DNA from: Methanobacteriota archaeon
Lineage (GTDB): Archaea; Halobacteriota; Methanosarcinia; Methanosarcinales; Methanosarcinaceae
Assembly: GCA_016841265.1 (NCBI GenBank)
Contig: JAENZL010000010.1
Location: forward strand, 56,648 to 97,710
DNA: 41,063 bases
Reading direction: 5' to 3'
In this document: in pieces, positions 16,619 through 24,856 of the stretch
Numbering within the stretch: position 1 is the stretch's first letter
Layout of the letters: every line of letters starts with the position of its first letter
Notes under the pieces: generated by a model
Databases searched by the model: none
Seen by the model: the letters and a program-made list of their open reading frames with translations, nothing else
What the model was told of the DNA's origin: nothing
Program-made: the position numbers and the translations under genes

Positions 16619-17173
16619 TCAGGTCTGGCTGTCAATCCATTCCAGGAACTTATCGATGGCCCTGAAGCGATGGGAAACCTTGTTTTTCTCAGCGTCCCCG
16701 AGTTCCCCGAAGGTCATGCCCTGGTACTCGAAGATCGGGTCGTAGCCAAAGCCCCCGGTCCCGCGTTCTTCGTAAGCGATTTTGCCTTCCACAACTCCGG
16801 GAAAGACCAGGGATTCTTTTCCGGGTTCACAGTAGCCAATTACGGTTTTGAAATAGGCTGTCCGGTCTTCTTCCCCTTCCATGAGCTTGAGCACTTTCAG
16901 GTTTCCGAGGTTGTCCTCCACATAGCGGGAATAGGGCCCCGGAAAACCGTTTAAGGCTTTTATGAAAATTCCCGAGTCATCCACCATTGCCGGCACGTTC
17001 AGTTTATTTGCAACGTACTGAGCCCCGTGAGCGGCGATAGGTTCCAGTTCATCTTCCTGGTACTCAGGGTACCCATTTTTGTTCTGGGTAACTTCGATTC
17101 CCCGGGAAGCGAGGATGTCCCGGACCTCGGCAAACTTGCCTTTATTTCCCGTAACAAAGATAATTTTACGCAT
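16619..17173 (-). CDS. rdgB: XTP/dITP diphosphatase (RdgB/HAM1 family)
   Basis: This house-cleaning enzyme hydrolyses non-canonical purine triphosphates (ITP, dITP, XTP) to monophosphate and pyrophosphate. The 184-residue protein has all family motifs: [16 protein letters not shown] near the N-terminus, [19 protein letters not shown] in the middle, [11 protein letters not shown] and the C-terminal [10 protein letters not shown]. The start at 17173 is chosen because the family begins directly before [10 protein letters not shown]; a longer frame adds nine residues. The ATG overlaps the end of the Kae1-Bud32 gene by eight bases, so the two are co-translated. This gene pair is a common archaeal arrangement. 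Confidence 0.95.
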   Translation of the reverse strand: MRKIIFVTGNKGKFAEVRDILASRGIEVTQNKNGYPEYQEDELEPIAAHGAQYVANKLNVPAMVDDSGIFIKALNGFPGPYSRYVEDNLGNLKVLKLMEGEEDRTAYFKTVIGYCEPGKESLVFPGVVEGKIAYEERGTGGFGYDPIFEYQGMTFGELGDAEKNKVSHRFRAIDKFLEWIDSQT

Positions 17174-18809
17174 AGCGAGCCCTCTTTTTGATCTCTTCAA
17201 CTCGCTTCAGTACATCCGCTGCTTCTATAAAAGTACTTTCATACCCTTTTTTGAAAGCTTCGATCAGGGCTTCAGAGCCCCGGTGTGTGCTCTCAAAGGT
17301 CTGGAAGAGCACATGCACGTCCACACCCCTGGCTTCCAGGGACTTTTCAAAGTAGGCAAGCCCGAAGTCCAGGAGGTAGAGCCGGCTGCCGGCTAGCAGG
17401 AGGTTCGATGTGGTCAGGTCTCCGTGCACTATCCCCGCGCTATGGAGCTTCCCTACGAGTTCCCCCACCTTTATGGAGATCTCGGGGGTGATCAGGTACT
17501 TGACGGGAGCCCCCCCGATATACTGCATTTTGAGCTTGAAAGTTTCAACATCATAAATAATGGGAGTGGGAACCCCTGCCCGCCGGGCTTCCGACATAAG
17601 ACGGGCTTCGGTCCGGTTCCTTTCTTTCCGGATCCTTTCATCTATTTCCTTCAAACGGTAAGTTTTCGGGACCCGTTCCTTAACAAGCACCTTCTCTCCA
17701 CCCGGCCCTTCTTCGAGATAAACAACAGCTTCTGCCCCGCTGTCCAGCAGCTCCCCGGGAGGTAAACTGAAGAGAGCCTCCGGAGAGATTTCCGGGGATT
17801 TATCCGCATCTTCTTCCCGGACCCAGGTCACTTCCACATCGTCAGTCCTGAAACCGGGGTCAACGCGGGACTCTTCCAGGGAAAGTAAGTTCCCTGACTT
17901 ATACATCAAAAGCCCTGTATAGGCGATCATGGTCCCATTATCTCCCATGAAACGCTTTTCGGGGACGTAGAACTTTGCACCCCTGGCTTCGCACATGTCG
18001 TTTAACATCTCCCTGAGCCTTCCGTTGGCTCCGACCCCGCCGGCCAGAAGCACCTCTTTTTTCCCGGTGTGGGCAAGGGCACGTTCGGCCACTTCCACTA
18101 CCATGGCAAAGGCTGTTTCCTGGTAGGAATAGCAGACATCTTCAAGACTTGCCTTTTTCAGGGCCTCACTGGAAGCCGTGGATAGGCCTGAAAATGAGAG
18201 GTCCATTCCCTTGACGACGTAAGGGAGATGAATGTAGTTCTTTGCCTCCTTTGCATACGTTTCGATCTTTGGCCCCCCGGGATGAGGGAGGCCTGCTCCT
18301 CGTGCAAACTTGTCCAGGGCGTTTCCAAGCCCTATATCCAGGGTTTCCCCAAATACCCGGTACCTTCCTGCCATGTGGGAGAGCACCTGGGAATTTGCCC
18401 CGCTCACGTAGACAACCACAGGGTCCTTTGCAGGAGTCCTCCAGATCCCGATCTCAATGTGGGCAATGCAGTGGTTGACCCCTATCAGAGGGACCCCGAG
18501 AGAAAGGGAAAGCATCCGGGCTGCTGTTGCCACGGTCCGGAGGCATGGCCCTAACCCCGGCCCCCGGGAAAAGGCTATCCCGGCAATATCGGAAGGGTAT
18601 ACCCCTTTTTCTATAGCTTCCGCAAGAAGGCTTTTGATCACGCTTGCTGCGTACTTTGCATGGTGCTGGGCTGCTTCCCGGGGATGGATCCCCCCGGTTT
18701 CGGGTTTGTAGGTCTCCGTGACTTCGGCAATGATCTCGGTCTCGGTCACGACTGCGGCACTGAGGTTCCAGGCAGTGCCTTCGATTCCAAGAATAAATGT
18801 TTTTGTCAA
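17166..18809 (-). CDS. kae1-bud32: bifunctional Kae1-Bud32 fusion (tRNA threonylcarbamoyladenosine synthesis, KEOPS)
   Basis: The 547-residue protein joins two KEOPS subunits. Residues 1-325 are Kae1, the threonylcarbamoyl transferase that modifies A37 of ANN-decoding tRNAs. Metal ligands lie in [10 protein letters not shown] (H113, H117), and [11 protein letters not shown] and [16 protein letters not shown] follow. The rest is Bud32, a small kinase/ATPase with a lysine segment ([14 protein letters not shown]), the catalytic loop [13 protein letters not shown] and the metal motif LDFGLAYF. A similar fusion is known from Methanocaldococcus. The start codon is TTG with AAGGAG about eleven bases upstream. 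A TATA box lies at 18881-18888, so this gene and rdgB have their own promoter and are separated from the ribosomal operon by the TPR gene and the IS element. Confidence 0.97.
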   Translation of the reverse strand: MTKTFILGIEGTAWNLSAAVVTETEIIAEVTETYKPETGGIHPREAAQHHAKYAASVIKSLLAEAIEKGVYPSDIAGIAFSRGPGLGPCLRTVATAARMLSLSLGVPLIGVNHCIAHIEIGIWRTPAKDPVVVYVSGANSQVLSHMAGRYRVFGETLDIGLGNALDKFARGAGLPHPGGPKIETYAKEAKNYIHLPYVVKGMDLSFSGLSTASSEALKKASLEDVCYSYQETAFAMVVEVAERALAHTGKKEVLLAGGVGANGRLREMLNDMCEARGAKFYVPEKRFMGDNGTMIAYTGLLMYKSGNLLSLEESRVDPGFRTDDVEVTWVREEDADKSPEISPEALFSLPPGELLDSGAEAVVYLEEGPGGEKVLVKERVPKTYRLKEIDERIRKERNRTEARLMSEARRAGVPTPIIYDVETFKLKMQYIGGAPVKYLITPEISIKVGELVGKLHSAGIVHGDLTTSNLLLAGSRLYLLDFGLAYFEKSLEARGVDVHVLFQTFESTHRGSEALIEAFKKGYESTFIEAADVLKRVEEIKKRARYA

Positions 18810-18880
18810 GGCGTTCCGCTCTCCTTAAAAATAGTCTTCTCTGCTGGCTGTCACTTTTTTTGATAATGAAGGAGCAGGAT

Positions 18881-18888
18881 TTATATAG
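18881..18888 (-). promoter_or_regulatory. TATA box for kae1-bud32
   Basis: On the minus strand the sequence reads CTATATAAATCC about 70 bases before the TTG start. It would give a leader of about 45-50 nt carrying the AAGGAG ribosome site. This is a pattern match only. Confidence 0.5.
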
Positions 18889-18983
18889 CTTTGCCTCCGG
18901 GACAATACCGCATCTGAGTAAAATATCCAAGTATGTTTTCTGCTCTCCCTTTTCTGTTCAGCCCGCTATTTTCAGCCTCTGCC

Positions 18984-21900
18984 TCAAAACTTCTCCAGAT
19001 TCCCTATGTGATATTCCATCAACTCCGGGGAAAGCAGGCTTTTTTCGAGCCTTTCCCTGAATTCATCCAGCAAAGTAGCCGGCACGTCGAATTCCGGGGC
19101 TGGAGGGGTATGGGTTTCAATTTCCGGTTCATCACCCGGTTTGCGGAGCCTTATCCCCGGAAAGAGCAGGATGAAGATTAAAATCAGAATAATGAGGGTA
19201 TATTCCCTGCCGTATTGCTCCCAGGAGACTGTGGAGAATGCGCCTGAAGAAAGGACCTGGGAAAGGACAGGTTGCACGGCAGTCACCAGCCAGGATATGA
19301 ACGGGAGGGTTGAGACTGCAGGGTGGGAAATGAGCAGGCTGGATATGAATACCAGTGTGAGCAGGAACCCTGCTTTCTTGAGCCTGCAGTATTTTCCGGA
19401 AACAAGCCACCACTCCCACCAGGCAGGCTTCAGGAGGCTTGAGCGGATGTGGTCCCGGAGGTCGGACGCGGGGGCTTTTATGTCTGTGGAAGTTTCGAGT
19501 TCCAGGCACTCTTCAAGCCTTTCGACGGCTTTTTTGAAGTAGCGGATTTTGTAGTAGTAAAAACCCAGGAAATAAAGAATATAAGCCCTGAGTTCGCTAT
19601 CTTTCGATTCCCGGGAAAGGGCTGTTTTTTCCAGTTTTCGGATTACCGAGAGGAGCATCTGCCTGTACTGTCCACCTGCCTTTTTGCTTGCCTCTCTGCT
19701 TGCCTTCCCACTTGCCTCTCTGCTCGGCTCTACGCTTTCCAGGTCAAAAGTCACTTCTGCGTACAGGTACCTGGAATAAGCGTCCCAGAGCAGCAACTCC
19801 GGATAGGAGGAGTCCAGGTCAAGAGCCCGCCTGAAAGACTCCATAGCTTCCCTGTAAGCCTGTTCTTCGAGCTCTATCCTTCCTTTAAGAACCCTTGAGA
19901 ATACGTTTTCATGTTCTTCCGATATTGAGGCTTCCACCTCTTTTAGCGCCCCTTCGCTGTTTCCGAGCCTGAAGTAAAGTTCTGCAAGCCCGTCCCGTGC
20001 ATGGAAATTTTTCGGGTTTAACTCCACCGCTTTTCTGTAAGCCTGTTCGGCTCTCTCATAGTTTCCCAGTTTTGTAAAGGCAAAGCCCAGCAGGCAGGCT
20101 AACAGGTCATGGTTAGGATCGATTGCTTCGATTTTTTCCAGGGTGTCCACGGCTTTATCAAATTCCTGAAGCCGGATGAGGGCAAATGCTCTCAGGGTCG
20201 AAGCCGGGGTGTTTCCAGGGTCAACGGCAAGGACCCGTTCAAAAGCATCCCTCGCTTTTTCCCATTTTCCCATCCGGGCTAAAACAATTCCCTCTCCGAG
20301 ACAGGCTTCATCTCCGTTTCTTCCGAACAATCGAGCCCTTTCAAAAGCTTCCAGAGATTCCCGGGGTTTTCCGAGAGCATCAAGAGCAAAGCCCCTGGCG
20401 TTCCATAGGCCTTCCTGAAGGGATTTTATCTGAAGGGATTTTTTATGAAGGAACCTTTTTCCGGAGTTATCGGAAATATCTCTCTCTTCCCCCCCATATT
20501 CTTCATTTGGCACCCCGTTTTCAGCTCCTCCTTCTTTGGGTTCCCCATCTTCGGCTTTTTCCCTGTCAACTTCCTCGAAAGCTTCCAGAGCTTCTTCATA
20601 TCGTTTCAAATAAATGAGAACAAGGCCTCTGTAAAACTCCAAAAACAGAGCCCTGGAATTGAGTTCCAGAGCCTTTTCGAAAGCTTCCAGGGCTTCTCTA
20701 TACTGGTCAAGCCCTGCCCTGGCAAACCCCCTGTATTTCCAGGTTTCGGAGTCAAGCTTTTCCACAGGAGTCTTTTCCGAGATATCCAGGAATTTTTTAA
20801 ACGCTGTCTGGAGCCTTTTTTCCAGTAACTCATCGTATTCTTTCTTCCGCCCTTTAAGCCGGATCAGGACGACTCCCCGGTTGTAGCGGGCAGGGAGACT
20901 CTCGTGGTCGAGCCTCATAAGTGTCTCGTAAGCTTCCAGGGCTTCTCTGTATTTTCCGAGTTCACAGAGAGTGTTTCCGATCCCGTTCCAGGCAAATGTA
21001 TTCTCTGGTTCCAGGGTGAGGGCCTGTTCGAAAGCTTCCAGGGATTTTTCAAAAGCCTCCAGTTCATAATACACGACTCCGAGCCCGCTCAGGATTCCAC
21101 CATCTCCGGGCTCAAGAGCCAGGGCTTTTTTATAAGCCTCCAGGGCTTCATCGTATTTCCTGAGCCCGAAAAGAGAACTTCCAAGCCCCTTCCATCCTCG
21201 AGCATTCTCAGGGTCAAGTTCAAGAGCTTTTCCGTAAACCCCAAGAGCTTTTTCATAGCTTTCACTGACCAGGAGCAGAGTTCCTTTATTGTACCGGGCC
21301 TCAGTAAGGGAGGCGTCCAGTTCGAGGGCTGTCTCAAAGGCCTCCAGAGCCTCTTCATACTTTTCCAGTTTCCCGAGTATCCTGCCTTTCTTATTCCAGA
21401 CCCCTGCATTCTCAGGCTCAAGTTCAAGAACTTTTTCAAAAGCTTCCAGGGCTTTTTCAGGTTTTCCCAGTACCTCAAAGACATCTCCTTCTCCCACCCA
21501 GCCTCCGGCAAAATCCGGTTTCAACTCCAGGGCTTTTTCATAGGCCTGCAGAGCTTTTTCCGGTTCATCAAGGTCAAAGTAGGTCTTTGCAGTTCCTTCC
21601 CAGGCCCCTGCATGTGTGGGTTCCAGTTTCAGGGTTTCCCCGAAAGCTTCAAGCGCTTTCCCGGCTTTTCCAAGGGCCTGCAGGGCAAGCCCCTTATAAT
21701 ACAGGGCACCCGGGTTTCCCGGACTTATTTCAAGGGAACGGGAAAAAGCCTCAAGAGCTTCCTCAAACCTTCCAAGCTGATGGAAGGCAAGTCCCCTGTA
21801 ATGCCAGGCCCCGGCATCCTCTTCATTCTTCTCAAGAACCCGCCCGAACGCCTCCAGGGCCTCTTCGGGCCGTTTAAGGTAGCCGAGGGCAAGCCCCTTA

Positions 21901-22157
21901 TAGTACAGGGCTCCGGGATTTTCCGGCTCCAGGAAAAGGGCTTTTTCAAAAGCCTCCAGAGCCTCCTCTGGCCTGTCCAGGTAGCTCAGGGCATTTCCCC
22001 TGTAGTACCAGGCTGCAGCGTCCTCCGGGTTTATTTCAAGCACCGTGCCGAGAGCTTCCAGCGCTTTTTCAAAATGTTTCCTGGCTTCGGCATATTTCTT
22101 CAGGGAAAAAAGAGCAAGGGCTTTACTGTACAGGGCTCTGGCGTAGAGGGAGTACAT
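18984..22157 (-). CDS. very large TPR-repeat protein with C-terminal membrane anchor
   Basis: The 1057-residue protein consists of about 21 tetratricopeptide repeats of 34 residues. The consensus is close to AWYYKGxALxxLGKYEEALEAFEKALELEPEN, and the repeats run almost unbroken from residue 1 to about 870. One interruption (about 495-575) is charged and less regular. Near the C-terminus a hydrophobic hairpin-like region (about 925-960) and a second span (YTLIILILIFILLFPGI, about 985-1002) are followed by a charged tail of about 50 residues. The TPR superhelix probably forms a cytoplasmic scaffold held at the membrane; partners are unknown. A TATA-like ATATAAAT lies about 33 bases before the ATG and GAGG lies four bases before it. 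It sits between S27ae and kae1-bud32, genes that are adjacent in many euryarchaea. Confidence 0.9.
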   Translation of the reverse strand: MYSLYARALYSKALALFSLKKYAEARKHFEKALEALGTVLEINPEDAAAWYYRGNALSYLDRPEEALEAFEKALFLEPENPGALYYKGLALGYLKRPEEALEAFGRVLEKNEEDAGAWHYRGLAFHQLGRFEEALEAFSRSLEISPGNPGALYYKGLALQALGKAGKALEAFGETLKLEPTHAGAWEGTAKTYFDLDEPEKALQAYEKALELKPDFAGGWVGEGDVFEVLGKPEKALEAFEKVLELEPENAGVWNKKGRILGKLEKYEEALEAFETALELDASLTEARYNKGTLLLVSESYEKALGVYGKALELDPENARGWKGLGSSLFGLRKYDEALEAYKKALALEPGDGGILSGLGVVYYELEAFEKSLEAFEQALTLEPENTFAWNGIGNTLCELGKYREALEAYETLMRLDHESLPARYNRGVVLIRLKGRKKEYDELLEKRLQTAFKKFLDISEKTPVEKLDSETWKYRGFARAGLDQYREALEAFEKALELNSRALFLEFYRGLVLIYLKRYEEALEAFEEVDREKAEDGEPKEGGAENGVPNEEYGGEERDISDNSGKRFLHKKSLQIKSLQEGLWNARGFALDALGKPRESLEAFERARLFGRNGDEACLGEGIVLARMGKWEKARDAFERVLAVDPGNTPASTLRAFALIRLQEFDKAVDTLEKIEAIDPNHDLLACLLGFAFTKLGNYERAEQAYRKAVELNPKNFHARDGLAELYFRLGNSEGALKEVEASISEEHENVFSRVLKGRIELEEQAYREAMESFRRALDLDSSYPELLLWDAYSRYLYAEVTFDLESVEPSREASGKASREASKKAGGQYRQMLLSVIRKLEKTALSRESKDSELRAYILYFLGFYYYKIRYFKKAVERLEECLELETSTDIKAPASDLRDHIRSSLLKPAWWEWWLVSGKYCRLKKAGFLLTLVFISSLLISHPAVSTLPFISWLVTAVQPVLSQVLSSGAFSTVSWEQYGREYTLIILILIFILLFPGIRLRKPGDEPEIETHTPPAPEFDVPATLLDEFRERLEKSLLSPELMEYHIGNLEKF

Positions 22158-22186
22158 TTTGCCTCTGTAATCCGTGGTTAAAAAAA

Positions 22187-22204
22187 TTTATATCAAATTA
22201 TATA
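22187..22204. promoter_or_regulatory. back-to-back TATA boxes between TPR gene and small ORF
   Basis: TTTATAT (22187-22193) reads ATATAAA on the minus strand at suitable spacing for the TPR gene. TATATA (22199-22204) lies about 20-25 bases before the ATG at 22222 on the plus strand. This suggests a compact divergent promoter. Confidence 0.45.
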
Positions 22205-22221
22205 TGCTCCCTGTTATAAAT

Positions 22222-22311
22222 ATGGATGCAGAAGAGAGTTTCTTAGTTGCTTTCAGAAAAATTACAGAGACAGAAAAAGAAATCAAATTGCGGGCGGCCA
22301 CCCCACCTTAA
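22222..22311 (+). pseudogene. small ORF cut by the IS200/IS605 insertion
   Basis: An ATG with a suitable TATA box opens a reading frame MDAEESFLVAFRKITETEKE and continues a few residues before running into the right-end hairpin of the IS element, where it stops (29 codons in total). The charged, helical start looks like a genuine protein N-terminus. The continuation should lie beyond 22990, but I cannot rejoin it with confidence; a short open stretch follows there. The original gene is unrecognised. Confidence 0.45.
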
Positions 22312-22354
22312 AAGGTGGGGTATGCTTCGGGCCGCCCGCTCGGTTTTTCGGTAC

Positions 22355-22819
22355 TCAGAAATCGTCGAGTCTCAATTGCCCAGATTTCCTTAAGCTATGC
22401 AATTTAAACTCTGCTTTCGGTTTCCCCTGAGATTCCTTGATATAGTGCTTGATTGTGTCAGCTGTCACATTTCCAACGGATCGGTAGAACTTGCCACTTG
22501 ACCATAGACTCCCACCCCAATATCGTTTTTTCAGTTCAGGATGAAGCTTGAACAGTCTATAAAAACTGCCTCCTTTCAAGTATTGAACGACCTTTGATAG
22601 AGAGATACTGGGGTGGAATTCCAGAAACAAGTGAACATGATCCTCCACAATTTCCATAGCATGAATTTTGTAACCTTGTTCCATGCAAATATTGTTGAGG
22701 ATCAACTCGCAATCCTTTTTAAGTTGCTTATTGTAGAATATCCTGTATCGATACTTAGGCACCAACACGATGTGGTAGGTAATCTGACCATAGCCATGGC
22801 TAAAACTGCGCAATTCCAA
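22355..22819 (-). CDS. tnpA: IS200/IS605 Y1 transposase TnpA
   Basis: The 154-residue HUH-superfamily single-strand transposase appears intact. The metal-binding HUH motif is DHVHLFLEF and the catalytic tyrosine lies in DTIKHYIKES. The typical N-terminal segment YHIVLVPKYRYRIF and the later WGGSLWSSGKFYRSVGNV are also present. It cuts and rejoins single-stranded DNA at hairpin-marked ends. The length is slightly above the usual 130-150 residues. The start codon is TTG. A 13-bp hairpin lies just upstream, with the ribosome-site bases (gga) directly after it, so translation is probably kept low. Confidence 0.95.
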   Translation of the reverse strand: MELRSFSHGYGQITYHIVLVPKYRYRIFYNKQLKKDCELILNNICMEQGYKIHAMEIVEDHVHLFLEFHPSISLSKVVQYLKGGSFYRLFKLHPELKKRYWGGSLWSSGKFYRSVGNVTADTIKHYIKESQGKPKAEFKLHSLRKSGQLRLDDF

Positions 22820-22833
22820 CGCTTATCACATCC

Positions 22834-22865
22834 TAGCCATAGGTGGGGGGTACCACCTGTGGCTA
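22834..22865 (-). promoter_or_regulatory. 5' UTR hairpin upstream of tnpA
   Basis: TAGCCATAGGTGG (22834-22846) pairs with CCACCTGTGGCTA (22853-22865), 13 bp with one G-T wobble and a six-base loop. It ends about 15 bases before the tnpA start. In enterobacterial IS200 a leader stem-loop represses transposase translation; a similar role here is inferred. Confidence 0.55.
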
Positions 22866-23126
22866 AGGTGCCAAAAACAACCTCATTTTAAAAAGAAGCA
22901 ATGTTTTATCGATTCAAAGGAGTGCAAAAAAACGTGCGAGGGTTCACTTCATCCCCGACCTGAAGGTCAGGGTATTCGTGACCCTCCGCGCTCCCGTAGT
23001 AATAAAAGAGAGAAAAAATAGGTTTTAAGATAAGTTTGATTGAAGCCCAATTTGAATGATAGCAATTCAAGAGATTAAAGGTTTTCTAACAAATGATTTC
23101 CACTTTTATTTTTTTTTATTGGCAGA

Positions 23127-23291
23127 TTATTTTTCCGCAGGCAGCTTAATAATCAACCTTACATCCTTTAAAATAAGGTTCTTTATGATTAGTTTTCTTC
23201 CTCCAGGCCCCTTTGTCCTCAAGTTCTCAATTTTCATGTCCTTTATCGTGATGATTTTTGTCCTAACTTGCTTCATGTTTTTCTCTGGCAT
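23127..23291 (-). CDS. 54-residue basic small protein, unrecognised
   Basis: The minus-strand frame MPEKNMKQVRTKIITIKDMK continues with alternating hydrophobic and lysine-rich stretches (KLIIKNLILKDVRLIIKL) and ends PAEK. The strict alternation suggests beta strands. It has AGGAG upstream of the ATG and a TATA-like AAATATTATAT further up (near 23359-23369). Its opposite-strand shadow (23056-23358) is Phe-rich and not credible. The family is not recognised. Its position between the IS element and the S27ae terminator shows that it is a separate transcript. Confidence 0.5.
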   Translation of the reverse strand: MPEKNMKQVRTKIITIKDMKIENLRTKGPGGRKLIIKNLILKDVRLIIKLPAEK

Positions 23292-23504
23292 AGTTTTTTA
23301 CCCCGCTCCTTGCCTGTCAGCTTTTTCTTCGCTGCAGGTCTTTGCCGGAACAATGTAAATATAATATTTAAGAAATAAACGGTTTACCGTCTGCTGGAGC
23401 TAATCATCCGGGATATCGAGTTTTCTGACAAAAATCGCCTAACTCAGAACACCAAGTTTTCAAACAAAAAACCTGGGCACCAATAAATGCACTTTAGAAA
23501 TTTA

Positions 23505-23546
23505 CTGAAAAATGAGAAAAGAAGAACCACATGAGTTTTGTGGTTC
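23505..23546 (-). terminator. hairpin terminator after the S27ae operon
   Basis: On the minus strand GAACCACA and TGTGGTTC (23524-23531 with 23539-23546) form a perfect 8-bp stem with a seven-base loop, followed by a T-rich run (ttcttttctcattttt). It lies about 40 bases after the S27ae stop and marks the end of the operon. Confidence 0.7.
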
Positions 23547-23585
23547 GGATTGAGAAATAAGTTTGATGGGAATTCGTGAAACGAA

Positions 23586-23735
23586 TTATTTCTTGAATTC
23601 GGTGTAGCCGCACTTTCCGCAGGCAAGGCGGTTCTTGTGTTCGGCAAGGAATACACCGGGTCCGCACCTGGGACAGAACTGTTTGACTCTGGTTACGGAA
23701 TCGCCTTCTACCTTGTAGTAATCTTTGACTGCCAT
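23586..23735 (-). CDS. rps27ae: 30S ribosomal protein S27ae
   Basis: A 49-residue zinc-ribbon protein of the small ribosomal subunit, beginning [20 protein letters not shown]. Two cysteine pairs, CPRC (C21, C24) and CGKC (C39, C42), hold the zinc. The C-terminus is GYTEFKK. In eukaryotes the homologous protein is fused to ubiquitin; the archaeal one stands alone, as here. It follows S24e after a ten-base gap and is the last gene of the operon, just before a hairpin terminator. Confidence 0.96.
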   Translation of the reverse strand: MAVKDYYKVEGDSVTRVKQFCPRCGPGVFLAEHKNRLACGKCGYTEFKK

Positions 23736-23745
23736 TGCTCACACC

Positions 23746-24057
23746 TCACTCTTCGGTTGCGGCTTCTTCTTCTGCCGAGGCAGGGGCCGGGTTCCTCTTC
23801 AGGACGTATTCGTGTTCGATCTCTTTCATGCGTGTTGCTTCCGCATAGAGCTTGGCGTAGCCCCTGGATTCCTGCATTCCGTATTCAGTGTCGACTTTCT
23901 GGATGACCAGAAGTTCAAGGGGAGCGTTGAGCATTGCTGCGAGCTTGTTTCTGATGTCGCTTCTGGAAGGAGTAGGACCTTCATATTTCACGTTGAAATC
24001 CAGTTCCCTTCGATTTAAAAGTACGTTGTTTTTATCTTCAATAATCTTTATGTCCAT
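23746..24057 (-). CDS. rps24e: 30S ribosomal protein S24e
   Basis: The 103-residue ribosomal protein has the family opening [19 protein letters not shown] and the conserved [17 protein letters not shown] and [20 protein letters not shown] segments. It ends in an Ala/Glu-rich tail ([12 protein letters not shown]). Its first 20 bases overlap the end of the dephospho-CoA kinase gene, so the two are translationally coupled. The S24e-S27ae pair is strongly conserved in archaea. Confidence 0.97.
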   Translation of the reverse strand: MDIKIIEDKNNVLLNRRELDFNVKYEGPTPSRSDIRNKLAAMLNAPLELLVIQKVDTEYGMQESRGYAKLYAEATRMKEIEHEYVLKRNPAPASAEEEAATEE

Positions 24058-24625
24058 CTAATATTCTCCGTATATTGTGTAATTCACTTTCCTGCTCCTG
24101 GCTGATGAGCTTCTCAAACAGGATCCATATTTCTTCCTTTTTGCTTTCCGTGACCTCTACGAAAACTACCCCTTCATCGGGCTGACCGTAGAGAACCACG
24201 GAGCCTAAGGGGGCCATCAGGATCACGGGAAGGGTTGCCAGGTCTTCTTCTCCCCGGACAAAGATCCGGAGAGGTTTTCCGGATACAAACGCTTCGGAAA
24301 TGGAGTTGATCAACTCATCGGTGATGAGCCCTGCCGGGTTGTCCACCGTAACTTCGGTGTAGACCCCATCCTTATTCCGGGACGAGACATCTTCAGAGAC
24401 CGGTTTTCTTTTTGTCCGGTTATCCACTATGCAGAGGTCCGGAAAAATTCCGGCTTCGAGCAGGTGGAAAGTAGTAACATCTCCTACGGATATAAGTTTT
24501 GTGGGGTTTGCAAGCTTCCCGGCAAACTTTTCGATGGTATCCCTGCCCGAACCCCTGTAAAGTTTACCCAGTGGTTTTTTCATGAGTGGGCGAAGTTCCT
24601 TCGGAAGTTCAATGTGAACACTCAA
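24038..24625 (-). CDS. GTP-dependent dephospho-CoA kinase (DUF359)
   Basis: The 195-residue protein belongs to the archaeal family (formerly DUF359) shown in Thermococcus to phosphorylate dephospho-CoA with GTP, the last step of coenzyme A synthesis. Conserved segments are [47 protein letters not shown] and [20 protein letters not shown]. It has no relation to bacterial CoaE. It lies one base after Spt4 and overlaps S24e by 20 bases. Placement inside a translation/transcription operon is conserved in euryarchaea. The enzyme is cytoplasmic. Confidence 0.93.
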   Translation of the reverse strand: MSVHIELPKELRPLMKKPLGKLYRGSGRDTIEKFAGKLANPTKLISVGDVTTFHLLEAGIFPDLCIVDNRTKRKPVSEDVSSRNKDGVYTEVTVDNPAGLITDELINSISEAFVSGKPLRIFVRGEEDLATLPVILMAPLGSVVLYGQPDEGVVFVEVTESKKEEIWILFEKLISQEQESELHNIRRILDGHKDY

Positions 24626-24626
24626 A

Positions 24627-24812
24627 TCAGCGCACCTTCAAAGCAAATTTATCCGGGATGTCTACCCCGAGCTTTTTAGCGATTTCCGAGCGTTCAGCAT
24701 CCAGGATAATCACAAGGCCGCTCCATTCTTCTGCGAGATCCGACGTCCCACAGATGGGGCAGGAATTTCCTTCCAGGATTCTCAAGCAGTGACGACATAC
24801 TTTTTCTGCCAT
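24627..24812 (-). CDS. spt4: transcription elongation factor Spt4 (RpoE'')
   Basis: The 61-residue zinc-binding protein pairs with Spt5 to keep RNA polymerase processive. The four zinc ligands are C6, C9, C18 and C21 (CRHC and CPIC). The downstream strand region reads LAEEWSGLVIILDAERSEIA, as in other archaeal Spt4 proteins. It lies between Rpo7 and dephospho-CoA kinase; the gap to the kinase gene is only one base. The length is normal for the family. Confidence 0.96.
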   Translation of the reverse strand: MAEKVCRHCLRILEGNSCPICGTSDLAEEWSGLVIILDAERSEIAKKLGVDIPDKFALKVR

Positions 24813-24856
24813 GGAAAATCAAATCCTCTTATTATTTCTGCCTGAGTAATTCCTAA

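Larger units (their letters stand above)
22290..22990 (-). mobile_element. IS200/IS605-family insertion sequence (tnpA only)
   Basis: The element has one gene (tnpA, 22355-22819) flanked by subterminal hairpins and no inverted terminal repeats, as expected for this family. Right end: GCGGGCGGCC (22290-22299) pairs perfectly with GGCCGCCCGC (22330-22339) and encloses a second perfect 10-bp stem (22300-22309 with 22312-22321). Left end: GCGAGGGTTCAC (22936-22947) pairs with GTGACCCTCCGC (22978-22989) around an inner CCCCGACCT/AGGTCAGGG stem. The exact cleavage sites cannot be fixed by eye. No tnpB is associated here. Confidence 0.85.

Noticed and set aside
23056-23358. 100-codon plus-strand frame
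   Set aside because: It is a Phe-rich antisense shadow of the better-supported 54-residue minus-strand gene, which has a ribosome site.
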